This document shows positions 19,334-28,763 of a stretch of 64,000 nucleotides of DNA, piece after piece. The first letter of the stretch is position 1; the number at the start of each line of letters is the position of its first letter. The DNA is taken from the NCBI RefSeq assembly GCF_963676325.1, contig NZ_OY781099.1, forward strand, positions 3,844,001 to 3,908,000, in the 5' to 3' direction. The translations under genes and the position numbers were made by a program. The DNA is from an uncultured Bacteroides sp. Its GTDB lineage: Bacteria > Bacteroidota > Bacteroidia > Bacteroidales > Bacteroidaceae. The notes under the pieces were generated by a model. That model saw only the letters and a list, made by a program, of their open reading frames with translations, ran no database searches and was not told the origin of the DNA.

Positions 19334-19825
19334 TTAATAGCCAATTTTCTCATAATCATCATATGTATTAGCACGATGTCCCTTAAGAATATAAGTATTA
19401 TTTGGATCGTCTTGAAATTTAACTTCCATATAAATGCTATCATTCTTAATTATTTGTCCTTTGGATACAACTATATTTATAGCATATTTAGGTACTGTTG
19501 AAATAGAGCCTGTAGTCTGGAAAGTATTACTACTCATATCAACAGCTGCTTTAATTTTAAATTGCCAAAAGGAAGGCTTACCACCAGAAGAAGTAGGAGT
19601 ACCACCAGCATAATCATCAAACCAAATAGAATCTTGCCCCATTGAGGTATTATAGATTTTAAATTGATACGGCCCCCCAATAAGCTTTTCACCTACATAG
19701 GCCTTACACGCCCAGTCACCTGCAACAGGATATGCCCAACTATATTGCTTATCGTAAGTTGGTTGACAAGATGTTATTGACATACCAACAAATAATAACA
19801 CGATTATAAATTTCAATATTCGCAT
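19334..19825 (-). CDS. Small lipoprotein, lipid-binding-hydrolase-like (BT2261-like)
   Basis: 163 residues with a lipoprotein signal (MRILKFIIVLLFVGMSITSC, Cys20). The mature part begins with a YAVPV/WAYPVAGDW-type segment, then a compact beta-rich domain (AYVGEKLIGGPYQFKIYNT) and ends in TYDDYEKIGY. It resembles the Pfam Lipid_bd (lipid-binding putative hydrolase) family found as the last gene of some SusCD loci. From memory, BT2261 of the BT2261-2264 complex occupies this position. It is probably a surface accessory subunit of the SusC/D pair upstream; enzymatic activity is not supported by any motif. The gap to the preceding gene is 13 bp. Confidence 0.72.
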   Translation of the reverse strand: MRILKFIIVLLFVGMSITSCQPTYDKQYSWAYPVAGDWACKAYVGEKLIGGPYQFKIYNTSMGQDSIWFDDYAGGTPTSSGGKPSFWQFKIKAAVDMSSNTFQTTGSISTVPKYAINIVVSKGQIIKNDSIYMEVKFQDDPNNTYILKGHRANTYDDYEKIGY

Positions 19826-19838
19826 AATTTTTCCTTTT

Positions 19839-20519
19839 TTACTTAGTTAATGTTATATTAAACAGCATAGTTTTCGTATCTGTCATATTAGTATGAAGCG
19901 TTATCGTTTTTGTTGTCGGATCATACAAAGAAACATCCGAGAACTCAACAGGAGCCCCAAAAGCTGTAGGAGTTGCACTTTCAATTGTGAAAGTATTATC
20001 TGCATTAAGTTTAACAACAGCAGGTCCAGCGTAAGCAGCACCATAGTTTGAACCAAACCAATACCAGCCACCCAATAAATCTGCAACTAGATATTCATTT
20101 GGAGATATGCCTAACAATAATATAGAGAATGGACCACGCTTTGCTATTGTTCCAGCATTGTTACGAACGATGTTAGAAGTCCAGTATCCTGTTAATGGAG
20201 CTGTAGGATCATATACATGAACGGTACGAGAAGTATTAGCAGCATATCCATCACTGTTTACAGCTTTGTAGTTTATAGTATATGTTCCACCTTTCTTAAT
20301 ATCTAAATTAGATGTTGAAGTAACTGTTACATTAGTACTACCTTCACTAGCAGTACAACCAGGATCTACAAAAGGTTTATTAATAGGCCAGAAAAGTTCT
20401 TGGTCACCACTCATTGAAAATGTACAATAAGTAGTAATAAAGGAAACTCCTTCAGAATCTTTACTGCAAGAACTAAGCAGTGTCACGATTGACACAAATA
20501 ATAATAGTATTTTTTTCAT
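19839..20519 (-). CDS. Ig-like surface lipoprotein, DUF5012/BT2262-like
   Basis: 226 residues from the ATG at 20519 (MKKILLLFVSIVTLLSSC, Cys18); an in-frame ATG four codons upstream is less likely. The segment NKPFVDPGCTASEGSTN followed by GGTYTINYKAVNSDGYAA is the bacterial Ig-like/HYR-type fold seen in DUF5011/DUF5012 lipoproteins. The C-terminal half (TGYWTSNIVRNNAG...LLGGWYWFG) resembles the BT2262 family. It is the third gene of the SusC-SusD-lipoprotein-lipoprotein unit and is inferred to decorate the same outer-membrane complex. Confidence 0.75.
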   Translation of the reverse strand: MKKILLLFVSIVTLLSSCSKDSEGVSFITTYCTFSMSGDQELFWPINKPFVDPGCTASEGSTNVTVTSTSNLDIKKGGTYTINYKAVNSDGYAANTSRTVHVYDPTAPLTGYWTSNIVRNNAGTIAKRGPFSILLLGISPNEYLVADLLGGWYWFGSNYGAAYAGPAVVKLNADNTFTIESATPTAFGAPVEFSDVSLYDPTTKTITLHTNMTDTKTMLFNITLTK

Positions 20520-20538
20520 AATAAATTGCATTTAATTA

Positions 20539-21930
20539 TTATTTTCCCCACCAAACTTTTTCTGTGAGAGCAACTTTCGCAGGAACATTAGAATTTGATT
20601 TCTGTTCGCCTGCAGGGAAGAAAAGACGTTTAGGTCTTTGATCTCCAGAAAAAACAGAAACAGCTGAACGAACTAAAAAGTTAGGGTAACCTGTACGATT
20701 TATGTCAAAGAAAGACTCAATAGCATTTTTATTAGTTGCCGCAATCCATTTCTGTTCAATAATAGATTGAATTCCATTATATGGGTAAACTATAGCATCT
20801 TTACTCAAGCCAAGACTAACGAGAGACATTTGAACACCAGAATTAAAATCGGCTTCAGCATTTGCTGCACTTCCATATCTAGCTTCTGCTTCTGCTTTCA
20901 AAAATTGTACTTCTTCTTTTGTAAAAAAGTAAACCGGTGCTGTAGGAGCAACATTTGGCGTACAATAATTTTTGATGGTTTTACCTGCTAAAGCAGAATA
21001 AGCTCCCTGTGGCACAGCAGCGTATGTACTACCTGTTGCAGAAGCAATAAAGAGCTTAGAAATTCTCGGATCACTATTATTTTGTAGAAAAGATAATAAG
21101 GTATTACTAGCTACAACATTCCCGGATAACCTTTTAATAAAAGTTCCATAGAAAGGATTATAACTATTTGCTTCATCTTTAAAAGCTGAAACAGCAGCAT
21201 CAGATGTCAAGAAGTTATTTTCGTTAAGAAGAGCCTTGATTTCATTTGCATATTTAGTCGGACTAACATTTACATATCTCATATAAAGTTTCAGCTTCAA
21301 TGTATTTGCAAAAGCTTTCCATTTGTTCATATCTCCACCAAATATCAAATCTGAAGCTCCCGGATTTGTAACAGTGCTATTTGTAAAATCTTTCGACATT
21401 GCATCATCTATGCGAACGAACAAACTATCATAAACCAAAGAACCCTTATCATAATGTGGTTGTAAATTCGCAGTTCCTTGAAAAGCCTCTGTGAATGGAA
21501 CCTGATCATATAAATCAGCAACGACTTGCAACGTATATGCTTGCATTAATGTAGCAATAGAATAATATTTCCAATCTTGAGCCTTTGCAGCAACCTTACG
21601 CGTATAATCTAAATCAAGTAAAGAGCCTGCATATAACAATGTAAATTGACGATCGTAATCATCTTCAGTCAAATTATAAGATTCCAGATCACCCCATTGT
21701 GAAGCACCTGGAGATTGAGCATAATGCTGAGACCAGAAACTTCCAAGTGTTTGATAATATCCACCAACTACATAAGCACTGCCTGAGATTCCACTTGGTA
21801 AAACAAATTTAGGCGTTGCTCCAGCTGGATTATTGGGGTCTGTATTTATGTCAAAGAAATTATCTCCACAACTACTTAAAAGTAGCATTGCACTTATTAA
21901 TGCAAATATGTAATTATGTATTCGTTTCAT
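20539..21930 (-). CDS. SusD-like lipoprotein (SusD/RagB_2 type), locus 2
   Basis: 463 residues with a lipoprotein signal (MKRIHNYIFALISAMLLLSSC, Cys21) and the DINTDPNNPAGATP segment next to it, typical of the SusD_2 branch. Also typical: ATLMQAYTLQVVADLYDQVPFTEAFQ near 130-150, VQFLKAEAEARYG near 340 and IIEQKWIAATNKNAIESFFDINRTGYPNF near 390-420. It is 33 bp downstream of its SusC. By gene order it corresponds to BT2263, whose complex was reported from crystal structures with bound peptides (recalled, not checked), so oligopeptide capture is the favoured guess. Confidence 0.9.
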   Translation of the reverse strand: MKRIHNYIFALISAMLLLSSCGDNFFDINTDPNNPAGATPKFVLPSGISGSAYVVGGYYQTLGSFWSQHYAQSPGASQWGDLESYNLTEDDYDRQFTLLYAGSLLDLDYTRKVAAKAQDWKYYSIATLMQAYTLQVVADLYDQVPFTEAFQGTANLQPHYDKGSLVYDSLFVRIDDAMSKDFTNSTVTNPGASDLIFGGDMNKWKAFANTLKLKLYMRYVNVSPTKYANEIKALLNENNFLTSDAAVSAFKDEANSYNPFYGTFIKRLSGNVVASNTLLSFLQNNSDPRISKLFIASATGSTYAAVPQGAYSALAGKTIKNYCTPNVAPTAPVYFFTKEEVQFLKAEAEARYGSAANAEADFNSGVQMSLVSLGLSKDAIVYPYNGIQSIIEQKWIAATNKNAIESFFDINRTGYPNFLVRSAVSVFSGDQRPKRLFFPAGEQKSNSNVPAKVALTEKVWWGK

Positions 21931-21963
21931 ATTTATTCTTTTTTTTTATTAAACTAGTTAATA

Positions 21964-24900
21964 CTAAAAGCCTAGATTTATACTAAAACCGAAGCTCTTA
22001 GTTGTAGGTGTAGCACCATACTCACCATAGTTTGCTTGTATTTCATTTCCGAAAGTAGTACTCTCTGGATCAACAAAAGAATTAGAGTTAGGTGTCCACA
22101 AGAATAAATTTCTACCAATCAAAGCAAATGATGCAGACTTAATAAAAGTCTTATTTAAAATACTCTTTGGCAATTCGTATGCTAGCGTCAATTCACGTAA
22201 CTTAAAGAAAGTCTTTGAAAGCAGAACATAGCCTCCACCAATACCTGCATTATAAGTTTGATTATAATACTTATTTAAGTTATTATCATAACCTGCAATT
22301 GGAGTTGTATTTTCAACTGAGTTACCACCAACTATCTGAACAGAGTTTGGTACAATAAATGGTTGACGGTCATTATCAGTTGTCTGAGGTGCATTTCCTG
22401 TAAAGTACATCATTTCTGCTGTACGAGAATACATTACGCCACCATTACGATAATCAAATGTTGCACGTAAAGAAAGTCCTTTATAGGAAAGTGTTGTTCC
22501 ACCACCGATACGGAACTTATTTTGAGATTGACCTATAATTTCCTTTTTATCTGCAAAAACAGGCAAGCCAGTTGCATCTACAACAGTATGTCCTTTATCA
22601 TCTTTTTTAACCACAGTTCCTTCAAATAGACCTAATTCATAGCCTGGTTTAGAAACAAAGCCAACAGAAGAAGTACCTCCCAAACTAATTTGATCTAACC
22701 CTTGAGTTAATTCAACAAGTTTATTTTTATTTTGTGTAAAGTTTGCATAAACCTCCCATTTAAAATCTTTTGTTTGAACAGGAATTGCAGAAAGGCTTAT
22801 TTCAATACCCTTATTTGTAATTTTTCCGATATTCATCATCTGTGATGTGTATCCTGTTGCTGCAGAGATTGTAACCGGTTGGATAAGATCCTTTATTGCT
22901 TTATTATACACAGCTAAATCTAAACCGATACGATTACCAAAGAACTTAAGTTCTAAACCAAGTTCTGAATCTGTTGAAATTTCAGGCTGCAACATATTAT
23001 TACCAATTCTATTAGAAACAGTAAAGCCATTGACACTGCTTGTTCCATTTGTTAATGGATAATTAAGTGCTGCATATCCATCATCATGAACAGTTTGAAC
23101 CATTACCGGATTAATCATATAAGGATCTGCATCGTTACCTGTCTGAGCAACACCAAAACGAACTTTTCCATAAGATAAAATAGATTTATCTTTTAACAAT
23201 TCAGTAAAAAGGAAACTAGCACTCGCACCTGGATAGAAGAAAGAACGATTATTAGAAGGCAAAGTTGAAGACCAGTCATTTCTTCCGGATAGATTTAAGA
23301 ATATCATACTCTTATAACCAAGATCTACACTTCCATAGGCACCAACTAATCTACGTTTTGAGATACCATCTGTTACAGTAGGCTTCGAAGAACTATTAGC
23401 TAAATTATAATATCCAGGAATATCGAGCCCTATAACTTGTGAAGTTTGGTAACGATAATCACGTTGATTGAAGTTATGTCCAAGAATAACATCTAAAGAT
23501 AAAGTCTCACCAAAATTTTTCTTTGCATCTAAAGTAAAATCAGTGTTAAGTTCTGTATTTCTATATGAACTTTCAGAAACACGACCAACTTCATCATTAT
23601 AAGGAGATGGAGTAATTGCTCTCCAAGATTTTAATGTACTATTGGAAGCATCAGTACCTAATCTTAAAGTTGCAGTAAGCCAATCTAAAGGTTGAGCTTC
23701 TAATGCTACATTACCATAGGCACGATCTTCCTGAAATTTGTTCCCATGTTCATTCAGTACATAATATGGATTTTGTGCGTAAACAGTATAATAGTTCGCA
23801 ACATTGTTAAATTTATTATTATAGTCTTTCATGTCTACAACACTCATGTCACGTGCATTTTGCCAAAGGCCATCAAGTACTGATTGTTGTTGTCCTGTCG
23901 GTACAAATTTAGAGTCTTTACGAACATAATTCAAAGACGTAGAAAATTTAAATATCTTTAAGAACTTAGTTGATCCGCGAAGGCTAGCATTATTTCGCTT
24001 ATATGAGTCAGCATCTGTTGGCATAATACCATTACTAGAGATATTAGCCAAAGAAAAATAATAACTTGTATTGTCATCTCCATTTGAAATATCAATAGAG
24101 TTATTATATGCAACACCAAGATCAAAAAAATCTTTAATGTTATTTTTCAAAGCAGAATAAGGCTTAACTTGTTGCTGATTATCAACAACATGTCCCCAAG
24201 GTCTATTAACACCATCCAATTTTGGACCCCAACTTCCATTTTCTTCTAAGTCTGCAGAGACTGTACGATCATACCATCCTTGACCGTATTCATTCTGCAT
24301 TAAAGGCAAACGTAATGGAGTATCAAATGTAGTAGTTGAAGAAACATTTACTTTTGCCATTCTATTTGATTTCGAACCATTCTTTGTTGTAATGATAATA
24401 ACACCATTAGCAGCTCTTGATCCATATAATGCAGTACCAGAACCACCCTTTAGAACAGTCATACTTTCGATATCATTAGGGTTAATATCATTGGCACGGT
24501 TACCAAAGTCAACACCTCCATTTATATCTGTCTGATTTACCACTCCATTGTTAATAGGAACCCCATCAATAATATAAAGAGGCTGACTACTTCCATTCAA
24601 TGAAGAAAATCCACGTAAAACAACGCGAGTAGATGCACCAGGAGCACCCGATGCTGAAGTAATCTCTGCGCCAGCAATCTTACCTTCAAGAGCATTTAGC
24701 GCACTACGATCCCCTGTTGCTGTTACATCTTTATTAGTAACAGTGGTTGCAGCATACCCTAAAGCTTTTTGAGATCTTTTAATACCTGCTGCAGTTATGA
24801 CAATTTCATCAACTAACTTCGCATCAGATTTTAATTTTATTTCCATAATTGGTTTAATCGAAACTTCTAACTTTCGCATACCAATGTAGGAAACTACTAA

Positions 24901-25116
24901 GGTTCTTGCCGAGTTTGGAACTTTAGGCAATAAAAATTTCCCATCTAAATCAGTAACAGTACCTAGAGTAGTACCTTTTACTAATATTGAGGCTCCAACA
25001 ACAGGTTGCCCATCATCTTCAGAAAGAACAACACCTGTCACTTTCTGATTTTGGGCAGTTACTAAACCTATGCCTATAAAAAGACATGTCAATAACAGCA
25101 TTAATTTTCTTTTCAT
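21964..25116 (-). CDS. SusC/RagA TonB-dependent transporter, locus 2 (BT2264-like)
   Basis: 1050 residues: signal peptide MKRKLMLLLTCLFIGIGLVTAQ, carboxypeptidase-regulatory-like domain (about 24-105), the EIVITAAGIKRSQKALGYA linker, plug with PLYIIDGVPINNG and TVLKGGSGTALYGSRAANGV, and a barrel ending FGFSINLGF. There is no STN domain. It heads a four-gene unit with a SusD and two small lipoproteins, the same architecture as BT2264-2261. The likely role is TonB-driven import of oligopeptides across the outer membrane; glycans cannot be excluded. The first 100 residues and the DNA upstream are near-copies of the SusC at 15104. Confidence 0.95.
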   Translation of the reverse strand: MKRKLMLLLTCLFIGIGLVTAQNQKVTGVVLSEDDGQPVVGASILVKGTTLGTVTDLDGKFLLPKVPNSARTLVVSYIGMRKLEVSIKPIMEIKLKSDAKLVDEIVITAAGIKRSQKALGYAATTVTNKDVTATGDRSALNALEGKIAGAEITSASGAPGASTRVVLRGFSSLNGSSQPLYIIDGVPINNGVVNQTDINGGVDFGNRANDINPNDIESMTVLKGGSGTALYGSRAANGVIIITTKNGSKSNRMAKVNVSSTTTFDTPLRLPLMQNEYGQGWYDRTVSADLEENGSWGPKLDGVNRPWGHVVDNQQQVKPYSALKNNIKDFFDLGVAYNNSIDISNGDDNTSYYFSLANISSNGIMPTDADSYKRNNASLRGSTKFLKIFKFSTSLNYVRKDSKFVPTGQQQSVLDGLWQNARDMSVVDMKDYNNKFNNVANYYTVYAQNPYYVLNEHGNKFQEDRAYGNVALEAQPLDWLTATLRLGTDASNSTLKSWRAITPSPYNDEVGRVSESSYRNTELNTDFTLDAKKNFGETLSLDVILGHNFNQRDYRYQTSQVIGLDIPGYYNLANSSSKPTVTDGISKRRLVGAYGSVDLGYKSMIFLNLSGRNDWSSTLPSNNRSFFYPGASASFLFTELLKDKSILSYGKVRFGVAQTGNDADPYMINPVMVQTVHDDGYAALNYPLTNGTSSVNGFTVSNRIGNNMLQPEISTDSELGLELKFFGNRIGLDLAVYNKAIKDLIQPVTISAATGYTSQMMNIGKITNKGIEISLSAIPVQTKDFKWEVYANFTQNKNKLVELTQGLDQISLGGTSSVGFVSKPGYELGLFEGTVVKKDDKGHTVVDATGLPVFADKKEIIGQSQNKFRIGGGTTLSYKGLSLRATFDYRNGGVMYSRTAEMMYFTGNAPQTTDNDRQPFIVPNSVQIVGGNSVENTTPIAGYDNNLNKYYNQTYNAGIGGGYVLLSKTFFKLRELTLAYELPKSILNKTFIKSASFALIGRNLFLWTPNSNSFVDPESTTFGNEIQANYGEYGATPTTKSFGFSINLGF

Positions 25117-25174
25117 AAATTCTCTCTTAAAGTTTAACTTTACATTACTTGTTTTTCTTTATTCTAACAATTTG

Positions 25175-25182
25175 CAAATATA
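25175..25182 (-). promoter_or_regulatory. -7 box of SusC locus 2
   Basis: The minus strand reads TATATTTG 58 bp before the ATG. The leader between box and ATG contains the same TTTAAACTTTAAGAGAGAAT-like block as locus 1. Confidence 0.6.
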
Positions 25183-25604
25183 TGAATAAAACTAAAAATA
25201 ACAACTATTTTATTTAAAAAACCTTGCAATTATTACAATTTGTTATTTTATGCTGCGAATACATTCTAAAAAACATATATTTCAATATTAATTTTAGTGA
25301 AACAAGCCTGTTACACGAACACAATGAAAGATCAAAATGCGATTTAAATGATTAAAATAGATATTTATAGATAAAATATGCCTCTAAAAGATATCTTTTT
25401 GACGAATTATACAAAAACTAAATTAATAACAATTAATATAGAAAAGCACATTAACAATAACAAAACTAAAATAACAAAGTTTAAAATTATAACGATTTAA
25501 AACTTTTGCGGAAAATAAAAAAAGACAAAATGGAGAATATTACAGTAATCATTATTATCAATGATACTATCTAAAGAATAGAAGAGGCTGTTTTGCGAAG
25601 AAAA
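25183..25604. other. AT-rich intergenic region, no gene seen
   Basis: About 420 bp upstream of SusC locus 2 and downstream of the HAD phosphatase gene. There is no supported open frame and no convincing hairpin after the HAD stop. It probably holds regulatory DNA for SusC locus 2. Confidence 0.55.
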
Positions 25605-26294
25605 TTAAAGAATACTTAAAACGTCTTTTAAGCTTTTAATCATATAAGTAGGTTGAAATGACAGATTTTCCCGTCCTGAATGGTTATAAAACATCTGATG
25701 CATGCCAATGCCTTTGGCACCAACTATGTCAGCTTCCCAGCTATCTCCAATCATCAACGATTCGCCCAAAAGAGATTGCGTACTTGAAAGAGCAAAATTA
25801 AATATTTCAGGATAAGGTTTATGAACCTGAATATCGTCAGACAGGATCACTTTTTCAAAATAATGAGAAATGCCGGAAGAATGCATTTTCTGAAACTGAA
25901 GTTCACGAAATCCATTGGAAAGAATAAAAAGACGGTATTTTTGAGAAAGATAATCAAGCACTTCTTTAGCATAAGGCAACAATTGGCTCTTAGTAGGGAT
26001 CACAGAAAAGAAATCATCTGAATATCTTTTAGCCAGTGCAGTATCAGACACTCCTACCGCTTCTAGTGGATAAAGGAAACGCTGGTTATTCAATTCTTCT
26101 TTAGTAATTTTACCATCGCCATACTCAAGCCATAGTTCCTGGTTCCTTTTTTGGTAAAGGGTATAAAAATGGTCAAAAGAATCAAAATAACGATTAAAAC
26201 TGTACTTTACATACATTTCATTAAATGTATCATAGGCATTTGCCTTAAAATGCCAAAGAGTATCGTCCAGATCAATAAATATACTTTTATACAT
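25605..26294 (-). CDS. HAD-family phosphatase (YjjG-type nucleotidase)
   Basis: 229 residues from the ATG at 26294 (MYKSIFIDLDDTLWHF). A longer in-frame start exists 16 codons upstream, but it would begin inside the terminator hairpin of the preceding gene. HAD motifs are in order: I DLDDTLW (residues 8-14), II LFILSNGF, III K in VHKPYPEIF, IV IGDSWEADIVGA. The cap between motifs I and II is helical (C1). The YjjG branch dephosphorylates non-canonical pyrimidine nucleotides; substrate assignment is by family only. It is probably expressed separately from rsmI. Confidence 0.85.
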   Translation of the reverse strand: MYKSIFIDLDDTLWHFKANAYDTFNEMYVKYSFNRYFDSFDHFYTLYQKRNQELWLEYGDGKITKEELNNQRFLYPLEAVGVSDTALAKRYSDDFFSVIPTKSQLLPYAKEVLDYLSQKYRLFILSNGFRELQFQKMHSSGISHYFEKVILSDDIQVHKPYPEIFNFALSSTQSLLGESLMIGDSWEADIVGAKGIGMHQMFYNHSGRENLSFQPTYMIKSLKDVLSIL

Positions 26295-26315
26295 ATAAAG
26301 AATAGTTCTAAAAAA

Positions 26316-26347
26316 GGGGATCGCGTCTTTTATTTGCCGCAATCCCC
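26316..26347 (-). terminator. Terminator after coiled-coil lipoprotein
   Basis: GGGGAT-C-GCG pairs with CGC-A-ATCCCC (26316-26325 with 26338-26347), one mismatch, followed on the minus strand by a T-run. It lies between the lipoprotein stop and the HAD start. Confidence 0.75.
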
Positions 26348-26370
26348 TGTATACTATAAATAAGCAGGTA

Positions 26371-27231
26371 TTATTTAACCTGAATTACCAAATACTTAGA
26401 TACGCTCCAGAATTCTTTTGGATTCGTGATCTTCAACGTAAGTTGTCCTTTTTCATCTTTATCTAAAGAATATGAGCTTGCAGGATGACTAGTCAGCATC
26501 TCAGCATGTTTTGAATAAAGCTTAACTTCCTTTGTAGTACGAATATCGATTTCTGTAAAGTAGTCCTTGTTGAAATCAGCAGTTTTCAACACTTGACCGC
26601 TCTTTAAAATCTTCTGAGCTTTCAATTCTGCTTTTGTTCCAAATACAAACCAAGCAGTGTTGATGGTTTTATCTTGTTCAGACAATGTCTTGCTCTTAAC
26701 AGTAGTTTCTTCAGTAAGAGTCTGAACATTAGCATTTAATCCGGTTACAGCCTCATCTAATTCCTGAATACGAATATTTTTAGCTGCAAGTTCAGACTGT
26801 AGTTCCTCTATTTGCTTAGCTTTTAATTCCAATTCAGCAGTTAAACCTTCAATGGCCTTCTTTAATTGAGTAGAATTAGTCTTGCTACCCTTCAATTGTG
26901 ATTTCAATTTAGCTATCTGAGCCTTATTTGCCTCCATTGTTTTAGAGATAAACTGAATATCAGAAGCAATCTGAGCTTTTGCAGAGGCAGCATTTTCAGC
27001 AATCTTACCTTTCTGCAAGTCTACACGACTTTCTGCAGCATTAATCTGACGGAAGCCTTCCTGAACTTCATTGAAAGTTCCCATCATCTCGTCCAACTCA
27101 TTATTACGTTGGGTCAATTGCATTAAAAGAGAATCATTTTGAGCTTTAAGTTGGTCATTACCACCACTTTTTTTGCCATCACAAGAAGCCAACATGGCTA
27201 CGCATAAAGATAAAAATAATAGTTTTTTCAT
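26371..27231 (-). CDS. Coiled-coil lipoprotein (Cbp1-like candidate)
   Basis: 286 residues with a lipoprotein signal (MKKLLFLSLCVAMLASC, Cys17). Residues about 25-190 form a long heptad-rich coiled coil (KAKQIEELQSELAAKNIRIQ and similar), followed by a compact C-terminal domain of about 95 residues that starts at INTAWFVFGTKAEL. Size and layout recall proteins named Cbp1-family collagen-binding adhesins after a B. fragilis glycoprotein. That link is from memory and weak; a general envelope spacer role fits equally well. The start is 37 bp downstream of rsmI, so they are likely cotranscribed. Confidence 0.6.
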   Translation of the reverse strand: MKKLLFLSLCVAMLASCDGKKSGGNDQLKAQNDSLLMQLTQRNNELDEMMGTFNEVQEGFRQINAAESRVDLQKGKIAENAASAKAQIASDIQFISKTMEANKAQIAKLKSQLKGSKTNSTQLKKAIEGLTAELELKAKQIEELQSELAAKNIRIQELDEAVTGLNANVQTLTEETTVKSKTLSEQDKTINTAWFVFGTKAELKAQKILKSGQVLKTADFNKDYFTEIDIRTTKEVKLYSKHAEMLTSHPASSYSLDKDEKGQLTLKITNPKEFWSVSKYLVIQVK

Positions 27232-27268
27232 ACGTTTTTTGTTTTTAAGTGAAGCTATTTTTAAGTTT

Positions 27269-27943
27269 TTAGTTATCTATACCTCCTAGCACTATTACGA
27301 TCTCACCCCGAGGTTCAATATTTGTAAAGTGTTCTATTAGTTCTGCCAAGGTTCCACGCACTGTTTCTTCGAACATTTTAGAGATTTCTCTTGAAACAGA
27401 AGCATTGCGATCTACTCCAAAATACTCGCCAAACTGAGTTAAAGTCTTTAGCAAGCGATGCGGAGATTCATAAAAGACCATAGTTCTTGTTTCATTTTGC
27501 AGAGAAATCAACCGTGTCATACGTCCTTTCTTCTGAGGGAGAAATCCTTCAAAAGAAAAACGATCATTAGGAAGGCCCGATGCCACAACTGCTGGCACAA
27601 ATGCTGTTGCACCAGGTAAACATTGAACTTCAATTCCATTTCTTACACATTCTCTAACAACCAGAAACCCCGGATCTGATATACCAGGCGTTCCTGCATC
27701 AGAAATTAATGCGACAGTTTCACCCGCCTTTATTCTATTAATAACGCTTTCTACCATTTTATGTTCATTAAACTTATGGTGAGATTGCATAGCATTCTTA
27801 ATTTCAAAGTGCTTCAGCAATATTCCTGAAGTACGTGTATCTTCGGCAAGAATCAAATCGGCCTCCTTCAGAACTTTGATCGCCCTAAAAGTCATATCCT
27901 CTAAATTACCAACTGGTGTTGGCACAACATACAATTTCCCCAT
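27269..27943 (-). CDS. rsmI: 16S rRNA C1402 2'-O-methyltransferase RsmI
   Basis: 224 residues, a complete tetrapyrrole-methylase-fold enzyme. Motifs: VVPTPVGNLEDMTFRA at the N-terminus, LAEDTRTS near 34-41, the SAM-binding ALISDAGTPGISDPG near 79-92, the CLPGATAFVPAVVASGLP block, and FYESPHRLLKTL. It methylates the ribose of cytidine 1402 in the decoding centre. It is divergent from tdk and followed by the coiled-coil lipoprotein. Confidence 0.95.
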   Translation of the reverse strand: MGKLYVVPTPVGNLEDMTFRAIKVLKEADLILAEDTRTSGILLKHFEIKNAMQSHHKFNEHKMVESVINRIKAGETVALISDAGTPGISDPGFLVVRECVRNGIEVQCLPGATAFVPAVVASGLPNDRFSFEGFLPQKKGRMTRLISLQNETRTMVFYESPHRLLKTLTQFGEYFGVDRNASVSREISKMFEETVRGTLAELIEHFTNIEPRGEIVIVLGGIDN

Positions 27944-28030
27944 GCCTGAATATCTAATATTATATATTACACTCCTTTTAACTTAATATCAAAAGAAGTC
28001 AATTCCATTTTTAACATCTGTGACTTTAAA

Positions 28031-28038
28031 CAAATATA
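28031..28038 (-). promoter_or_regulatory. -7 box candidate for rsmI
   Basis: The minus strand reads TATATTTG. A second candidate, TACATTTG, is at 28050-28057. Neither has a correctly spaced -33 TTTG, so the choice is open. Confidence 0.4.
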
Positions 28039-28091
28039 CGATCTTGTCGCAAATGTAGAAATAAATAATATGCAAAACACAAAAAAAGTAT

Positions 28092-28099
28092 TATTTTTG
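28092..28099 (+). promoter_or_regulatory. -7 box for tdk
   Basis: TATTTTTG, 47 bp before the tdk ATG, in the divergent rsmI/tdk control region. Confidence 0.5.
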
Positions 28100-28146
28100 T
28101 AGACTATTAGTAAACAGTCACCAAAATTTTAATACGTCAAGGCATA

Positions 28147-28740
28147 ATGGTAATATTTTCCGAAGATCAAATATTGGAAACACGAAGAAGAGGCCGGATT
28201 GAGGTTATTTGTGGTTCAATGTTCTCTGGCAAAACAGAAGAACTGATACGTAGATTGAAAAGAGCCCAGTTTGCCAGACAGAGAGTTGAAATTTATAAAC
28301 CTGCAATTGATATTCGTTACTCAGAAGAAGATGTAGTGTCACATGACAGCAATTCAATATCTTCCACTCCGATAGAATCATCCGCCAGCATTTTGTTATT
28401 TTCAACAGACATCAATGTAGTTGGAATTGACGAAGCTCAGTTCTTTGATGAAGGGCTTGTTGACGTTTGCAATAAACTTGCAAACAATGGAATCAGAGTA
28501 ATAATTGCAGGACTGGATATGGATTACAAAGGAATCCCGTTTGGCCCTATCCCCGATTTATGTGCAATAGCCGATGAAGTATCAAAAGTACATGCTATTT
28601 GTGTAAGATGCGGACAGTTAGCTTATATATCGCACCGCATTGTTAAAAACGAGAAGCGCGTTTTGTTAGGCGAAAAAGATGAATATGAGCCTCTTTGCAG
28701 AGAGTGCTACGCAAGGGCATTGAGGGAAAGTTCTGAATAA
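28147..28740 (+). CDS. tdk: Thymidine kinase (type II)
   Basis: 197 residues. P-loop GSMFSGKTE at about 23-31, DEAQFF near 97-102 as the Walker B/base segment, and a structural zinc site from CVRCG and CRECY (two C-x2-C pairs, near 157-160 and 188-191). It phosphorylates thymidine for nucleotide salvage. The gene downstream starts 23 bp later and is probably cotranscribed. Confidence 0.95.
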   Translation: MVIFSEDQILETRRRGRIEVICGSMFSGKTEELIRRLKRAQFARQRVEIYKPAIDIRYSEEDVVSHDSNSISSTPIESSASILLFSTDINVVGIDEAQFFDEGLVDVCNKLANNGIRVIIAGLDMDYKGIPFGPIPDLCAIADEVSKVHAICVRCGQLAYISHRIVKNEKRVLLGEKDEYEPLCRECYARALRESSE

Positions 28741-28763
28741 ATTAACATTAACCAATTGAGTTT

